DNA of 42,680 nt from positions 1 through 42,680 of the forward strand of contig URMF01000029.1 in NCBI GenBank assembly GCA_900548855.1. The letters run 5' to 3'. Positions 24,711 through 32,318 of this stretch are shown piece after piece (the first letter of the stretch is position 1; each line of letters starts with the position of its first letter). The position numbers were made by a program, and so were the translations under genes. This DNA is from an uncultured Eubacteriales bacterium (GTDB lineage Bacteria > Bacillota > Clostridia > Lachnospirales > Lachnospiraceae). The notes beneath the pieces were generated by a model, which worked only from the letters and a program-made list of their open reading frames with translations, searched no databases and was not told where the DNA came from.

Positions 24711-25274
24711 CATACATAATGTACTTATTCTTTTATCTTATTCCACTAGTTTTGCTAGTACTCTAAATCTCATTTTATCTGTTGCACTCCTTATTTATTC
24801 ATACATCCCTCCTTATCTCTTAATTTTCTCTTCTGTCAGACTTCCTCCACTGTGCATATGTGATGTATAACATGGAAGTCCTGTGAGTCCCATTCTGAAA
24901 ATTATATCATTACAGCTAACAGAGCAATCCGGATTATGCTTAAAGCGAACTCTATTAAGAAACTCTACATAAACTATACTAAACCTGCTTATCCAATGCA
25001 ATTAACAGACAATGAAATATTCTTATTATATTTTGAACAAATTTTTAAAAAATTTCAAAATATAAAAATATTTCCCTATTAATCGGAAAAATATTTTCAT
25101 AAAAACCCCTGCAAAAATATGTATTTTTCATGAACTACTTTACTTGTCTTTATTTTATGGTAAACTATAGCTAGTGAAATTTTCTTTAATAGCCATTTAT
25201 AACTAATCATTTTTTAATCAAAAAACGATATACTAATTGTAATAAAATATTGTTTTTTGCATTGCAATTAAAAG
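24711..25274. other. AT-rich intergenic region without a supported gene
   Basis: It contains hairpins ACTAG/CTAGT (24748-24762) and GACTTCC/GGAAGTC (24839-24845 with 24874-24880, 28-base loop). A minus-strand frame (24813-25001) ends in SLTEEKIKR and continues past stops as peptide-like sequence, but has no start signal; it could be a relic or a structured RNA. A weak promoter TTGTCT-16-TATAGC lies at 25144-25171, rightward, possibly for mecA. Nothing else is recognisable. Confidence 0.35.
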
Positions 25275-25310
25275 AAAAATGTGCTATTGTGAATGACACA
25301 TTTTTATCTG
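25275..25310 (+). terminator. Terminator-like hairpin in the mecA leader
   Basis: Perfect 9-bp stem AAAAATGTG (25275-25283) and CACATTTTT (25297-25305), followed by ATCTGTTTTTT. It lies 70 bases before the mecA start, so it could be an attenuator. A second stem, with arms GTAATAACA and TGTTGTTAC, follows at about 25320-25348. Confidence 0.5.
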
Positions 25311-25374
25311 TTTTTTATTGTAATAACATTTTTTACAATTGTTGTTACTGCTTATTATAAAAGGAGATGATTCT

Positions 25375-26214
25375 ATGAAGTTAGAACGACTAAGCGAGAA
25401 TCAGATTCGCTGCACGCTGAACAAAGCTGATCTGGCAGACAGGGAATTACTTTTAAATGAATTGGCCTATGGCACAGACAAAGCAAAAGAATTATTCAGA
25501 GACATGATGGAACAGGCTGCTGATGAGCTTGGATTTGAAGTCAATGATATCCCATTAATGATTGAAGCAATTCCTGTTTCACCGGATTGTCTGATATTAA
25601 TTATAACAAAGGTGGAAGACCCTGAAGAGCTGGATACCCGCTTTTCAAGATTTTCCAAATACACGGATATTGAGATTGACGATTCGGAAGACGACTCTTA
25701 TGAGGATTCCGAGGAAAAGGATGAAGATAGTTTAGACCTCTTTAATAATGCGGCATCCTTAATGGAGACAATTACTGATATTGTCGAGAATATAGAGCAG
25801 GTTAAAAAACAAACCGAATCCGGTCACAATCCAAGTTTTATTCCTTTGTCTGCAGCCATCAGGGAAAATGCCTCAAAGAAAAAGGCGGGCAAGGCAAAAG
25901 AGAAAAAAGATGAACCCACTGTAAACTACAGAATTTTCTCTTTCCAGAATATTAACGATATCAGCAAAGCGGCTGTAATGGTTGCCCCAATTTACCGTGA
26001 CGACAATTCTTTATATAAGAGTCCTATTGATAATCACTATTATCTGATTGTCAATAACCAGTCCGGTGATATGGAAAATTACCAGCGTGTATGTAATCTG
26101 TTAAGTGAATATGGCACGAAAGTAAAATCAAACTATGGTATGCCTTACTATTTCGCAGAACATTTTAAGATTATTATTAAGAAAGATGCTATCCAAACTC
26201 TGGCAAGTATCTGA
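25375..26214 (+). CDS. mecA: Adaptor protein MecA
   Basis: MecA recruits substrates to the ClpC-ClpP protease. The start at 25375 follows AAGGAGATGA at the right distance; the upstream in-frame ATG at 25339 lacks a ribosome binding site. The 279-residue product has the N-terminal substrate-binding domain (MKLERLSENQIRCTLNKADL, ELLLNELAYGTDKAKELF), an acidic linker (residues about 100-130, rich in Glu/Asp/Ser), and the C-terminal ClpC-binding domain (YRIFSFQNINDISKAAVMVAPIY onward, ending with the YGMPYYFAEHFKIIIKKDA strand). Family length and layout are typical of low-GC Gram-positives. Confidence 0.93.
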   Translation: MKLERLSENQIRCTLNKADLADRELLLNELAYGTDKAKELFRDMMEQAADELGFEVNDIPLMIEAIPVSPDCLILIITKVEDPEELDTRFSRFSKYTDIEIDDSEDDSYEDSEEKDEDSLDLFNNAASLMETITDIVENIEQVKKQTESGHNPSFIPLSAAIRENASKKKAGKAKEKKDEPTVNYRIFSFQNINDISKAAVMVAPIYRDDNSLYKSPIDNHYYLIVNNQSGDMENYQRVCNLLSEYGTKVKSNYGMPYYFAEHFKIIIKKDAIQTLASI

Positions 26215-26254
26215 TAACAAAGGAGTGCGGATTTTCTGTACACAAGCAGAGAAC

Positions 26255-26298
26255 AAAAGAGCTGTAAACCGGCAGCAATACCGGTATACAGCTCTTTT
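26255..26298. terminator. Bidirectional terminator between mecA and the DUF1858 gene
   Basis: 12-base arms AAAAGAGCTGTA (26255-26266) and TACAGCTCTTTT (26287-26298), with an inner ACCGG/CCGGT stem. It serves the convergent mecA and DUF1858 genes. Confidence 0.8.
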
Positions 26299-26320
26299 AT
26301 TATTCTCTGTTTCCAACAGT

Positions 26321-26533
26321 CTATGCTTCTTTTTTAGCAAGATATTCATTGATATCCTTCAACAATACCTCTACATCCATTCCATGTACCTGAGCTGCTT
26401 CCTCCAGAGTCTCACCCTGAGCAGATGGGCATCCTGGACAATGCATTCCGTTTGCCATTAAAATTGCTGCATTACCCGGATCAATGGTAATAATCTCTCC
26501 AATTAACATATCTTTATTAACCGTCTGTGCCAT
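26321..26533 (-). CDS. DUF1858 domain protein
   Basis: A 70-residue cytoplasmic protein. The ATG at 26533 is chosen because GGAGGAA lies just upstream; a longer frame to 26587 has no support. It reads MAQTVNKDMLIGEIITIDPGNAAILMANGMHCPGCPSA..., the whole length of a DUF1858 domain. It carries a CPGC motif (residues about 31-34), which in this family is often proposed to have a thiol redox or metal role. The rest (ETLEEAAQVHGMDVEVLLKDINEYL) is the helical tail of the domain. The biological role is not established. Confidence 0.85.
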   Translation of the reverse strand: MAQTVNKDMLIGEIITIDPGNAAILMANGMHCPGCPSAQGETLEEAAQVHGMDVEVLLKDINEYLAKKEA

Positions 26534-26692
26534 AATATAATTCCTCCTATATATCACTTCTGTAGGGTTCGATAATCTATGAACCACTAAAGCTGATTAC
26601 TAATAGTATTACCAAACGTAACTATTATAATCAGTTTGATGATAAAATGCAACCTTTTAAAAGCAGATACGCATCCCGCATGAAACAGCATC

Positions 26693-26740
26693 GTTACAGT
26701 TTAAACCTGCCGTCAGCGCCAGGCAGGTCTGAACTGTAAC
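26693..26740. repeat. 48-bp palindromic repeat (copy A)
   Basis: 19-base arms starting GTTACAGTTTAAACC (26693-26711) and ending CTGAACTGTAAC (26722-26740) around a 10-base loop; only two arm positions are not Watson-Crick pairs. A second, decayed copy is at 41731-41767. The gap 26534-26906 otherwise holds the leader of the leftward DUF1858 gene, TGTACA-TAAT-TGTACA at 26841-26856 and the rpiB leader. Confidence 0.7.
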
Positions 26741-26906
26741 TTATATGGTGCAATATTTATATTGTATGACAAAAGGATGTTGTAAAATAAGAAGCTCACG
26801 TATATAATAAAAAAAGATATTTTGCTTAAGAATGGAAATATGTACATAATTGTACATATGGACATATAGCATGGGGATAATTTTAGTGAAGGGATGGTAG
26901 TCAACG

Positions 26907-27338
26907 ATGATAGCATTGGGCTGTGACCACGGTGGATATTTATTGATGCAGGAAGTGAAAAGACATTTAGAGAACAGAGGCTTTGAATACAGGGATTTTG
27001 GATGCTATTCAGAGGAATCCGTAGACTATCCGGAATATGCAAAAAAGGCTGCGAAGGCTGTTGCCAGTGGAGAATGTGAGACCGGCATTCTCATCTGCGG
27101 AACAGGAATTGGGATTTCCATTGCAGCAAATAAGGTAAAAGGAATCCGGGCAGCGCTTTGTCATGATTGTTTTAGCGCAGCAGCAACGAAGGAACACAAT
27201 AATGCCAATATACTGGCAATGGGAGCAAGGGTGATTGGCTCCGGGCTGGCTTTGAAGATTGTGGATACATTTCTGGATACACCGTTTTCAAATGAGGAGC
27301 GACATATCCGCAGAATCAATATGTTAGAAGAGGATTGA
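26907..27338 (+). CDS. rpiB: Ribose 5-phosphate isomerase B family protein
   Basis: RpiB interconverts ribose 5-phosphate and ribulose 5-phosphate; related proteins act on allose or galactose 6-phosphates. The 143-residue product starts MIALGCDHGGYLL. It has the CDHGG loop, the ICGTGIGISIAANKVKGIRAALCHD phosphate-binding and catalytic region with its Cys, and EHNNANILAMGARV. These and the length are typical. A plausible TGTACA-type palindrome lies upstream. It is followed four bases later by the AtpZ-like gene, so it may be the first gene of the ATP synthase neighbourhood. The exact sugar phosphate cannot be read from the sequence. Confidence 0.9.
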   Translation: MIALGCDHGGYLLMQEVKRHLENRGFEYRDFGCYSEESVDYPEYAKKAAKAVASGECETGILICGTGIGISIAANKVKGIRAALCHDCFSAAATKEHNNANILAMGARVIGSGLALKIVDTFLDTPFSNEERHIRRINMLEED

Positions 27339-27342
27339 TTAT

Positions 27343-27570
27343 ATGAAAATGCTGGCGCTTATATCCCAGCTTGCCATATCTATGCTGACAGCAATATTAA
27401 TTTGTGGTGTGATTGGATATGGTATGGATGCTTTGCTGGGAACAAATTTATTTGTTTTTTTTCTGATTTTAGGTGTGGCAGGCGGATACAAAACCTGTTA
27501 CAATGTAATCTGCAGATTTCTGGGAAAAAAGAGTCTGTTTGATTCTAAGGAAAAGAAGAATAAAAGATAA
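27343..27570 (+). CDS. AtpZ/AtpI-like small membrane protein
   Basis: A 75-residue protein with two hydrophobic helices (about 5-27 and 33-50) and a basic C-terminus (SLFDSKEKKNKR), the pattern of the AtpZ/AtpI family encoded beside F-type ATPase operons. These proteins are thought to assist c-ring assembly and, for AtpZ, Mg or Ca transport. It starts four bases after rpiB. Family evidence is weak because so little sequence is available; context is the main support. A promoter follows it, so it may be transcribed apart from the atp genes. Confidence 0.65.
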   Translation: MKMLALISQLAISMLTAILICGVIGYGMDALLGTNLFVFFLILGVAGGYKTCYNVICRFLGKKSLFDSKEKKNKR

Positions 27571-27640
27571 AATTTTTTGTGATTTTGTACAAATATTCTG
27601 TATGAAAATGGAAAAAATATTTAAAAAAACAATATTTTCA

Positions 27641-27669
27641 TGGACATATGTTGGAAAAATTAGTATAAT
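27641..27669 (+). promoter_or_regulatory. Promoter upstream of atpI
   Basis: -35 TGGACA (27641-27646), 17-base spacer, -10 TATAAT (27664-27669), about 100 bases before the atpI start. Likely promoter of the ATP synthase operon. Confidence 0.6.
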
Positions 27670-27768
27670 TGGCAAGTAGTGATAGATGGCATAATAGGTC
27701 TGATAGTTGGGAAATATACCATATATAAACAGTGCGAGCTTTAAAGAGATAAATTGAGGAGTGAAGGT

Positions 27769-28188
27769 ATGAGCCAAGTGAAAGAAACCATAATTGGTTT
27801 TTTGATTGGGATTGGTATATATGCAGTATTGATTGAGCTGGTAGGATTTTTCTTTTCAGAGGATTTTTTTTCCTATACGTTGGGGTTGTTATTTGGTGTG
27901 GCTGTCGCCGTTTTTCTTATGATTCATATGGCAAAGACTCTTGACCGAGCTTTGGATTTACCCCAGACACAGGCAATTAAATATACGAGAAGGCAGAGTT
28001 TTTTGCGGCTGGCGGTCATGCTGGCTGCTATGGTGATTGCTTTGATGATAGAGCAGCTTAATTTTATTGCGGTTATTTTAGGCATGTTGGGGCTGAAAAT
28101 GGGGGCATTTATTGCGCCTAAGCTGTTAAAAGCGTTGTATCCGGAGGATTTTGTGACAAAGCTGACGATGGATGAGGAATTGGAGTAA
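27769..28188 (+). CDS. atpI: ATP synthase subunit I-like protein
   Basis: A 139-residue membrane protein (start MSQVKET at 27769, with GAGGAG upstream) with four hydrophobic segments: about 7-26, 30-50, 80-98 and 99-118. AtpI proteins assist assembly of the c ring. The gene sits between a promoter and the atpBEFHAGDC genes in the same direction, the expected position for atpI. The sequence itself is poorly conserved in this family, so the call rests largely on position and topology. It is followed by three hairpins before atpB. Confidence 0.75.
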   Translation: MSQVKETIIGFLIGIGIYAVLIELVGFFFSEDFFSYTLGLLFGVAVAVFLMIHMAKTLDRALDLPQTQAIKYTRRQSFLRLAVMLAAMVIALMIEQLNFIAVILGMLGLKMGAFIAPKLLKALYPEDFVTKLTMDEELE

Positions 28189-28201
28189 TGATGGTTATTG
28201 G

Positions 28202-28221
28202 AAAGCAGGTGACTGCTTTTT
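28202..28221 (+). terminator. Terminator-like hairpin between atpI and atpB
   Basis: Arms AAAGCAG and CTGCTTT with loop GTGA, followed by TTAATATATTTT. It would give partial termination inside the operon or act as an attenuator. Confidence 0.5.
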
Positions 28222-28230
28222 AATATATTT

Positions 28231-28283
28231 TATCAGCGGTAAATCAAGCATCTGTAAAGCAGAAATTTGATTTACTGCTGATA
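28231..28283. repeat. Long 17-bp inverted repeat between atpI and atpB
   Basis: Arms TATCAGCGGTAAATCAA (28231-28247) and TTGATTTACTGCTGATA (28267-28283) pair fully apart from one G-T wobble, with a 19-base loop. An 8-bp hairpin follows (ACGAAAAT at 28289, ATTTTCGT at 28306). It may be a processing site, attenuator or mobile repeat. Confidence 0.55.
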
Positions 28284-28347
28284 GAAAGACGAAAATAGCA
28301 AAGGGATTTTCGTTTAACAAGAATACAAGAGAAAGGAAGGTGAAGGA

Positions 28348-29076
28348 ATGGGTTATGGAATGGTACCGATGCTGTTAGCAGCTGATGGAGATGTAGATTT
28401 TTCCATTCATCATTTGCTGGCATATAAATTTATGGGACAGACGGTTTACATTACAACATCGCATGTTTGTATGTTTATCATCATTATTACGATAATGATA
28501 TTTGCGTTGATTGCAAGGAAGAAAATTATGCATGCAAAAGAAGTGCCAACAGGTTTGCAAAATGTTGTGGAATTTGCAGTTGAAACCCTGCAGGGTTTTG
28601 TAGATTCGTCCATGGGACAGCATAGTAAAAAATACATCAATTATGTAGGAACCTTGTTTTTGTTCATACTCTTAAGTAACATTTCCGGTCTGTTTGGTCT
28701 TAGACCGCCGACTGCCGATTATGGAACCACATTCAGCTTAGCACTTATTACATTTGTTATGATACAGTATAATAACATAAAATATAATAAGCTTGGTGCA
28801 TTTACCGGATTGTTTCAGCCGATATGGTTTTTGTTTCCAATTAATTTAATTGGCGAAATTGCCACTCCGGTTTCCATGTCACTACGTTTGTTTGGTAATG
28901 TCATGGCAGGTACGGTAATGATGGCACTTTATTATGGACTGCTGCCTATTTTTGCAAAAATTGGTATTCCGGCAGCACTGCATGTTTATTTTGACCTGTT
29001 TTCAGGTGCGATACAGGCGTATGTATTTGCGATGTTAACAATGGTATTTATAACCCAGAAAATAGAAGGGGACTAA
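28348..29076 (+). CDS. atpB: ATP synthase subunit a
   Basis: The membrane subunit a of F0 forms the ion half-channels beside the c ring. The 242-residue protein has AAGGAAGGTGAAGG before the ATG and several hydrophobic helices. The essential Arg is visible in the SLRLFGN motif (PVSMSLRLFGNVMAG), followed by the C-terminal helix pair (DLFSGAIQAYVFAMLTMVFI). Length and helix order match bacterial subunit a. It is first of the structural genes in the order a, c, b, delta, alpha, gamma, beta, epsilon. Confidence 0.96.
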   Translation: MGYGMVPMLLAADGDVDFSIHHLLAYKFMGQTVYITTSHVCMFIIIITIMIFALIARKKIMHAKEVPTGLQNVVEFAVETLQGFVDSSMGQHSKKYINYVGTLFLFILLSNISGLFGLRPPTADYGTTFSLALITFVMIQYNNIKYNKLGAFTGLFQPIWFLFPINLIGEIATPVSMSLRLFGNVMAGTVMMALYYGLLPIFAKIGIPAALHVYFDLFSGAIQAYVFAMLTMVFITQKIEGD

Positions 29077-29164
29077 TACCTGAAAATTTAAAATTTTATC
29101 AGAAGAACCATTTTCCCAGAAAAAGAGGTTTTTCAATAATTAATATTTATGGAGGTATAATCAT

Positions 29165-29440
29165 ATGGAAAACATTACAAACGAAGGTTTAATTTTAGCT
29201 TGTTCAACAATCGGTGCAGGTTTAGCGATGATTGCCGGTATCGGACCTGGTGTTGGTCAGGGATACGCAGCTGGTCAGGGTGCAGCGGCAGTAGGACGTA
29301 ATCCGGGAGCAAAGGGCGATATCATGTCAACCATGCTTTTGGGACAGGCGGTAGCAGAGACAACAGGTCTTTATGGTCTGGTTGTTGCATTGCTGTTAAT
29401 GTATGGTAATCCGATGTTATCTAGATTCTTAAAACTGTAG
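29165..29440 (+). CDS. atpE: ATP synthase subunit c with sodium-binding signature
   Basis: A 91-residue two-helix proteolipid that forms the rotating c ring. Helix 1 contains IGPGVGQGYAAGQG, with Gln in the place of the Na+ ligand Gln32 of Ilyobacter tartaricus. Helix 2 contains GQAVAETTGLYGLVVALLL, with the ion-binding Glu followed by Thr and, four residues later, Tyr. The Q...E-(S/T)...Y set is the established signature of Na+-translocating c subunits such as those of Ilyobacter and Acetobacterium. I therefore infer a sodium-coupled ATPase; the motif is direct, the coupling ion is inference. GGAGG precedes the ATG. Confidence 0.96.
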   Translation: MENITNEGLILACSTIGAGLAMIAGIGPGVGQGYAAGQGAAAVGRNPGAKGDIMSTMLLGQAVAETTGLYGLVVALLLMYGNPMLSRFLKL

Positions 29441-29564
29441 GCATTGACAACTTAATGAGGCTTTAGCCGAGTTTAGTTGAAAGCCCGCACAATGCCTGAA
29501 TACTTAGCGAGGTGACAACCGAGCTTAGTAAGAAGGTATGCAGAGCAGGAATCGTAGATTCCGC
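29441..29564 (+). ncRNA. Structured spacer between atpE and atpF with twin hairpins
   Basis: Two hairpins share one architecture. The first (29448-29479, loop CTTTAG) and the second (29501-29530, loop TGACAA) each have an outer helix, a T-T mismatch, further pairs, tandem G-A mismatches, and GG/CC closing a six-base loop. The outer helices differ in sequence but stay paired. The first is enclosed by GCATTG/CAATGC, and a third hairpin GGAATC-GTA-GATTCC follows at 29548-29562. Functional role unknown. Confidence 0.5.
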
Positions 29565-29621
29565 AGGGCGATATAACCAATGTAACAAATAAGAATCTAG
29601 TGAAAGGAGGATAGCTCTTTG

Positions 29622-30185
29622 ATGAATACGCTATTAGAACTCGGGAGCCAGACGATGTTGTTAACCGAGGGACATATTTTTGAGTTAAATGCTCAGTTAA
29701 TTAATGATGTCATCATCCAGGGTATTGCAATATTTATCCTCTTCTTCTTCCTTTCTAATGTATTATTTGAGCCAGTTAAAAAAGTGCTTAATAATAGAAC
29801 AGAGAAGATAAAAAATGATATTGAGTCCGCCGCAAAGGACAAAGAGGAAGCTGCCGCGTTAAAGGCAGAATACGACGAGAAACTCAAATCAATAGAAAAA
29901 GAAAGAGAAGAAATCCTGGCGGAAGCCCGTAAGAAGGCTCAGAAACGGGAAGCAGATATTGTGGAAGAGGCAAATGCAGAGGCTGACAGAATAATGAACC
30001 GCGCCAGTCAGGAAATCGAGCTGGAGAAAAGCAAGGTATCCGATGATATGCGCAGAGAGATTGTTCGTGTGGCAACTGCCATGGCTGCAAAGATAATTGA
30101 GCAGCAGATTGACGAGAGCAAGCAGGATGCTTTAATTGAAGACACTTTGAAGGAAATGGGTGGTAGTACATGGCTAAGCAGGTAA
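29622..30185 (+). CDS. atpF: ATP synthase subunit b
   Basis: Subunit b is the peripheral stalk of F-type ATPase. Of the two possible starts, ATG 29622 and TTG 29619, the TTG is better spaced from AAAGGAGG (29603-29610), so the start is uncertain by one codon. The 187-residue protein has one membrane helix (about 28-48, IIQGIAIFILFFFLSNVLF) and then a long charged coiled coil of Lys/Glu/Ala-rich heptads (IKNDIESAAKDKEEAAALKAEYDEKL) to the end. The stop overlaps the atpH start by 16 bases, suggesting translational coupling. Confidence 0.94.
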   Translation: MNTLLELGSQTMLLTEGHIFELNAQLINDVIIQGIAIFILFFFLSNVLFEPVKKVLNNRTEKIKNDIESAAKDKEEAAALKAEYDEKLKSIEKEREEILAEARKKAQKREADIVEEANAEADRIMNRASQEIELEKSKVSDDMRREIVRVATAMAAKIIEQQIDESKQDALIEDTLKEMGGSTWLSR

Positions 30186-30703
30186 GTAAAACCTATGGAA
30201 GTGCGCTTTTTGAAGTGGCTATGGAGAAAAATACCTTAGACACCATATTAGAAGAAGTACTTTTTGTAAAGCAGACGTTTCTTGAAAACGAAGAGTTAAA
30301 TAAGCTTTTGCTTCACCCAAACATTGAAAAGGAAGAAAAGATTAAAGTAATCGAGAGTATCTATAAGGGTAGGATATCCGATGAGATTACAGGTCTTATG
30401 ACGATGTTGATTGATAAGAGTCATTTAAAGGATTTTGTTCCAGTATTTGATTATGTGATTGCGGCAATCAAGGAGGAAAAAGGTATCGGTATTGCATATA
30501 TTTCCTCTGCCGTAGAGCTTAACAGGGAGCAGAAAAACAAAATTGAGCGGAAGCTTCTTGACACCACAAAATACCGGGAAATTGAGGGCATTTATCAGGT
30601 AGATAAGAATCTGATTGGTGGTCTGGTAATCCGGATTTCGGATACGGTGGTGGACAGCAGTCTGAAAACACAGATTGCAAATTTATCAAAATCCCTATTA
30701 TAA
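30170..30703 (+). CDS. atpH: ATP synthase subunit delta
   Basis: Subunit delta joins the peripheral stalk to the top of F1. The 177-residue protein starts inside the 3' end of atpF (16-base overlap). It has the N-terminal six-helix domain (VSKTYGSALFEVAMEK, LLLHPNIEKEEKIKVIESIYKG) and the C-terminal domain that ends with DKNLIGGLVIRISDTVVDSSLKTQIANLSKSL, the family signature. Length is normal. Confidence 0.95.
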   Translation: MAKQVSKTYGSALFEVAMEKNTLDTILEEVLFVKQTFLENEELNKLLLHPNIEKEEKIKVIESIYKGRISDEITGLMTMLIDKSHLKDFVPVFDYVIAAIKEEKGIGIAYISSAVELNREQKNKIERKLLDTTKYREIEGIYQVDKNLIGGLVIRISDTVVDSSLKTQIANLSKSLL

Positions 30704-30729
30704 AGACAGAGAGAAGGTGCTAATTTTCC

Positions 30730-32232
30730 ATGAATTTAAAACCAGAAGAAATCAGTTCTGTGATAAAAGAACAGATTAAAAATTATTCTAAGGAATTAGA
30801 AACCTCCGAAGTTGGTACAGTTATTCAGGTAGCAGATGGTATTGCCAGGGTGCATGGTCTGGAAAAGGCAATGCAGGGCGAGCTGTTAGAATTCCCTGGG
30901 GAAGTTTACGGAATGGTAATGAACCTGGAGGAAGATAATGTGGGTGCCGTTTTATTGGGTGCCAATAAGAATATCAACGAAGGAGATACCGTTAAGACCA
31001 CAGGCCGTGTGGTTGAGGTTCCGGTTGGTGATGCAATGCTGGGACGTGTTGTCAATGCGTTGGGTCAGCCAATTGACGGCAAGGGACCAATCAATTCCGA
31101 GAAAACCAGACCGATTGAGAGGGTTGCCTCCGGTGTTATTTCCAGAAAGTCGGTAGATACACCGCTGCAGACAGGTATCAAGGCAATTGATGCCATGGTT
31201 CCAATCGGAAGAGGACAGAGAGAGTTGATTATCGGTGACCGTCAGACAGGTAAGACAGCCATTGCAATTGATACAATTATTAATCAGAAGGGACAGGGTG
31301 TATACTGTATCTATGTTGCCATTGGACAGAAGGCTTCTACAGTTGCTAACATTGTAAAATCCTTAACGGAATATGGTGCAATGGATTATACAACTGTTGT
31401 TGCATCCACAGCCTCTGAGCTGGCGCCTCTTCAGTATATTGCTCCATATGCCGGCTGTGCTATTGGTGAGGAGTGGATGGAGAATGGTAAGGACGTATTG
31501 GTGGTATATGACGATTTGAGTAAGCATGCTACGGCATACCGTACACTTTCCTTACTGCTCAGAAGACCGCCTGGACGTGAAGCTTATCCTGGTGATGTAT
31601 TTTATTTACATTCCAGACTGCTGGAGCGTGCTGCAAAATTAAATGATGAATTAGGAGGAGGTTCTTTAACGGCACTTCCTATTATCGAGACTCAGGCAGG
31701 AGATGTATCGGCGTATATCCCAACCAATGTTATTTCTATAACAGACGGGCAGATTTATTTGGAAACAGAAATGTTTAATGCAGGCTTCCGTCCTGCGATT
31801 AATGCAGGCTTATCTGTATCCCGTGTTGGTGGTGCCGCACAGATTGGTGCCATGAAGAAAATTGCAGCTCCTATCCGTACAGAGCTTGCCCAGTACCGGG
31901 AGCTGGCAGCGTTTTCCCAGTTTGGCTCAGAATTAGATGCGGATACCAAGGACAGACTTGCACAGGGTGAAAGAATTAAAGAAATGTTAAAGCAGCCACA
32001 ATATAAGCCAATGGCTGTTGAAAAACAGGTAGTTATTATTTATGCGGCAACGAAGCGTTATTTGATTGACGTTCCGGTTGATGAGATTCTTGATTTTGAA
32101 AAGGGTCTGTTTGAATTTGTGGATACGCAGTATCCGGAGATTTTCAGCCAGATTCGTGAGGTAAAGAAGCTGACACCGGAGATGGAGGAGCTGCTTGACA
32201 AGGCAATCACCACCTACAAGGAGCAACGGTAA
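30730..32232 (+). CDS. atpA: ATP synthase subunit alpha
   Basis: The non-catalytic nucleotide-binding subunit of F1. The 500-residue protein shows an N-terminal beta barrel (SEVGTVIQVADGIARVHGLEKAMQGE), a Walker A GDRQTGKTA, Walker B-type VLVVYDDLSKHA, and the signature ISITDGQIYLETEMFNAGFRPAINAGLSVSRVGGAAQ. Length is standard. It is separated from atpH by 26 bases with GAGAAGG-type pairing before the ATG. Confidence 0.98.
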   Translation: MNLKPEEISSVIKEQIKNYSKELETSEVGTVIQVADGIARVHGLEKAMQGELLEFPGEVYGMVMNLEEDNVGAVLLGANKNINEGDTVKTTGRVVEVPVGDAMLGRVVNALGQPIDGKGPINSEKTRPIERVASGVISRKSVDTPLQTGIKAIDAMVPIGRGQRELIIGDRQTGKTAIAIDTIINQKGQGVYCIYVAIGQKASTVANIVKSLTEYGAMDYTTVVASTASELAPLQYIAPYAGCAIGEEWMENGKDVLVVYDDLSKHATAYRTLSLLLRRPPGREAYPGDVFYLHSRLLERAAKLNDELGGGSLTALPIIETQAGDVSAYIPTNVISITDGQIYLETEMFNAGFRPAINAGLSVSRVGGAAQIGAMKKIAAPIRTELAQYRELAAFSQFGSELDADTKDRLAQGERIKEMLKQPQYKPMAVEKQVVIIYAATKRYLIDVPVDEILDFEKGLFEFVDTQYPEIFSQIREVKKLTPEMEELLDKAITTYKEQR

Positions 32233-32318
32233 GGTGATTCATGTGGATGACGGAACAGTCAGAACACAGACACAGGGTTGACGATTGTAGGAACAGATTA
32301 AGAAAGAGGTGAATTGTC

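Noticed and set aside
24813..25001. 62-residue leftward ORF starting MHWISRFS
   Set aside because: No ribosome binding site and the peptide-like frame continues past stops; kept only as an observation on the region.
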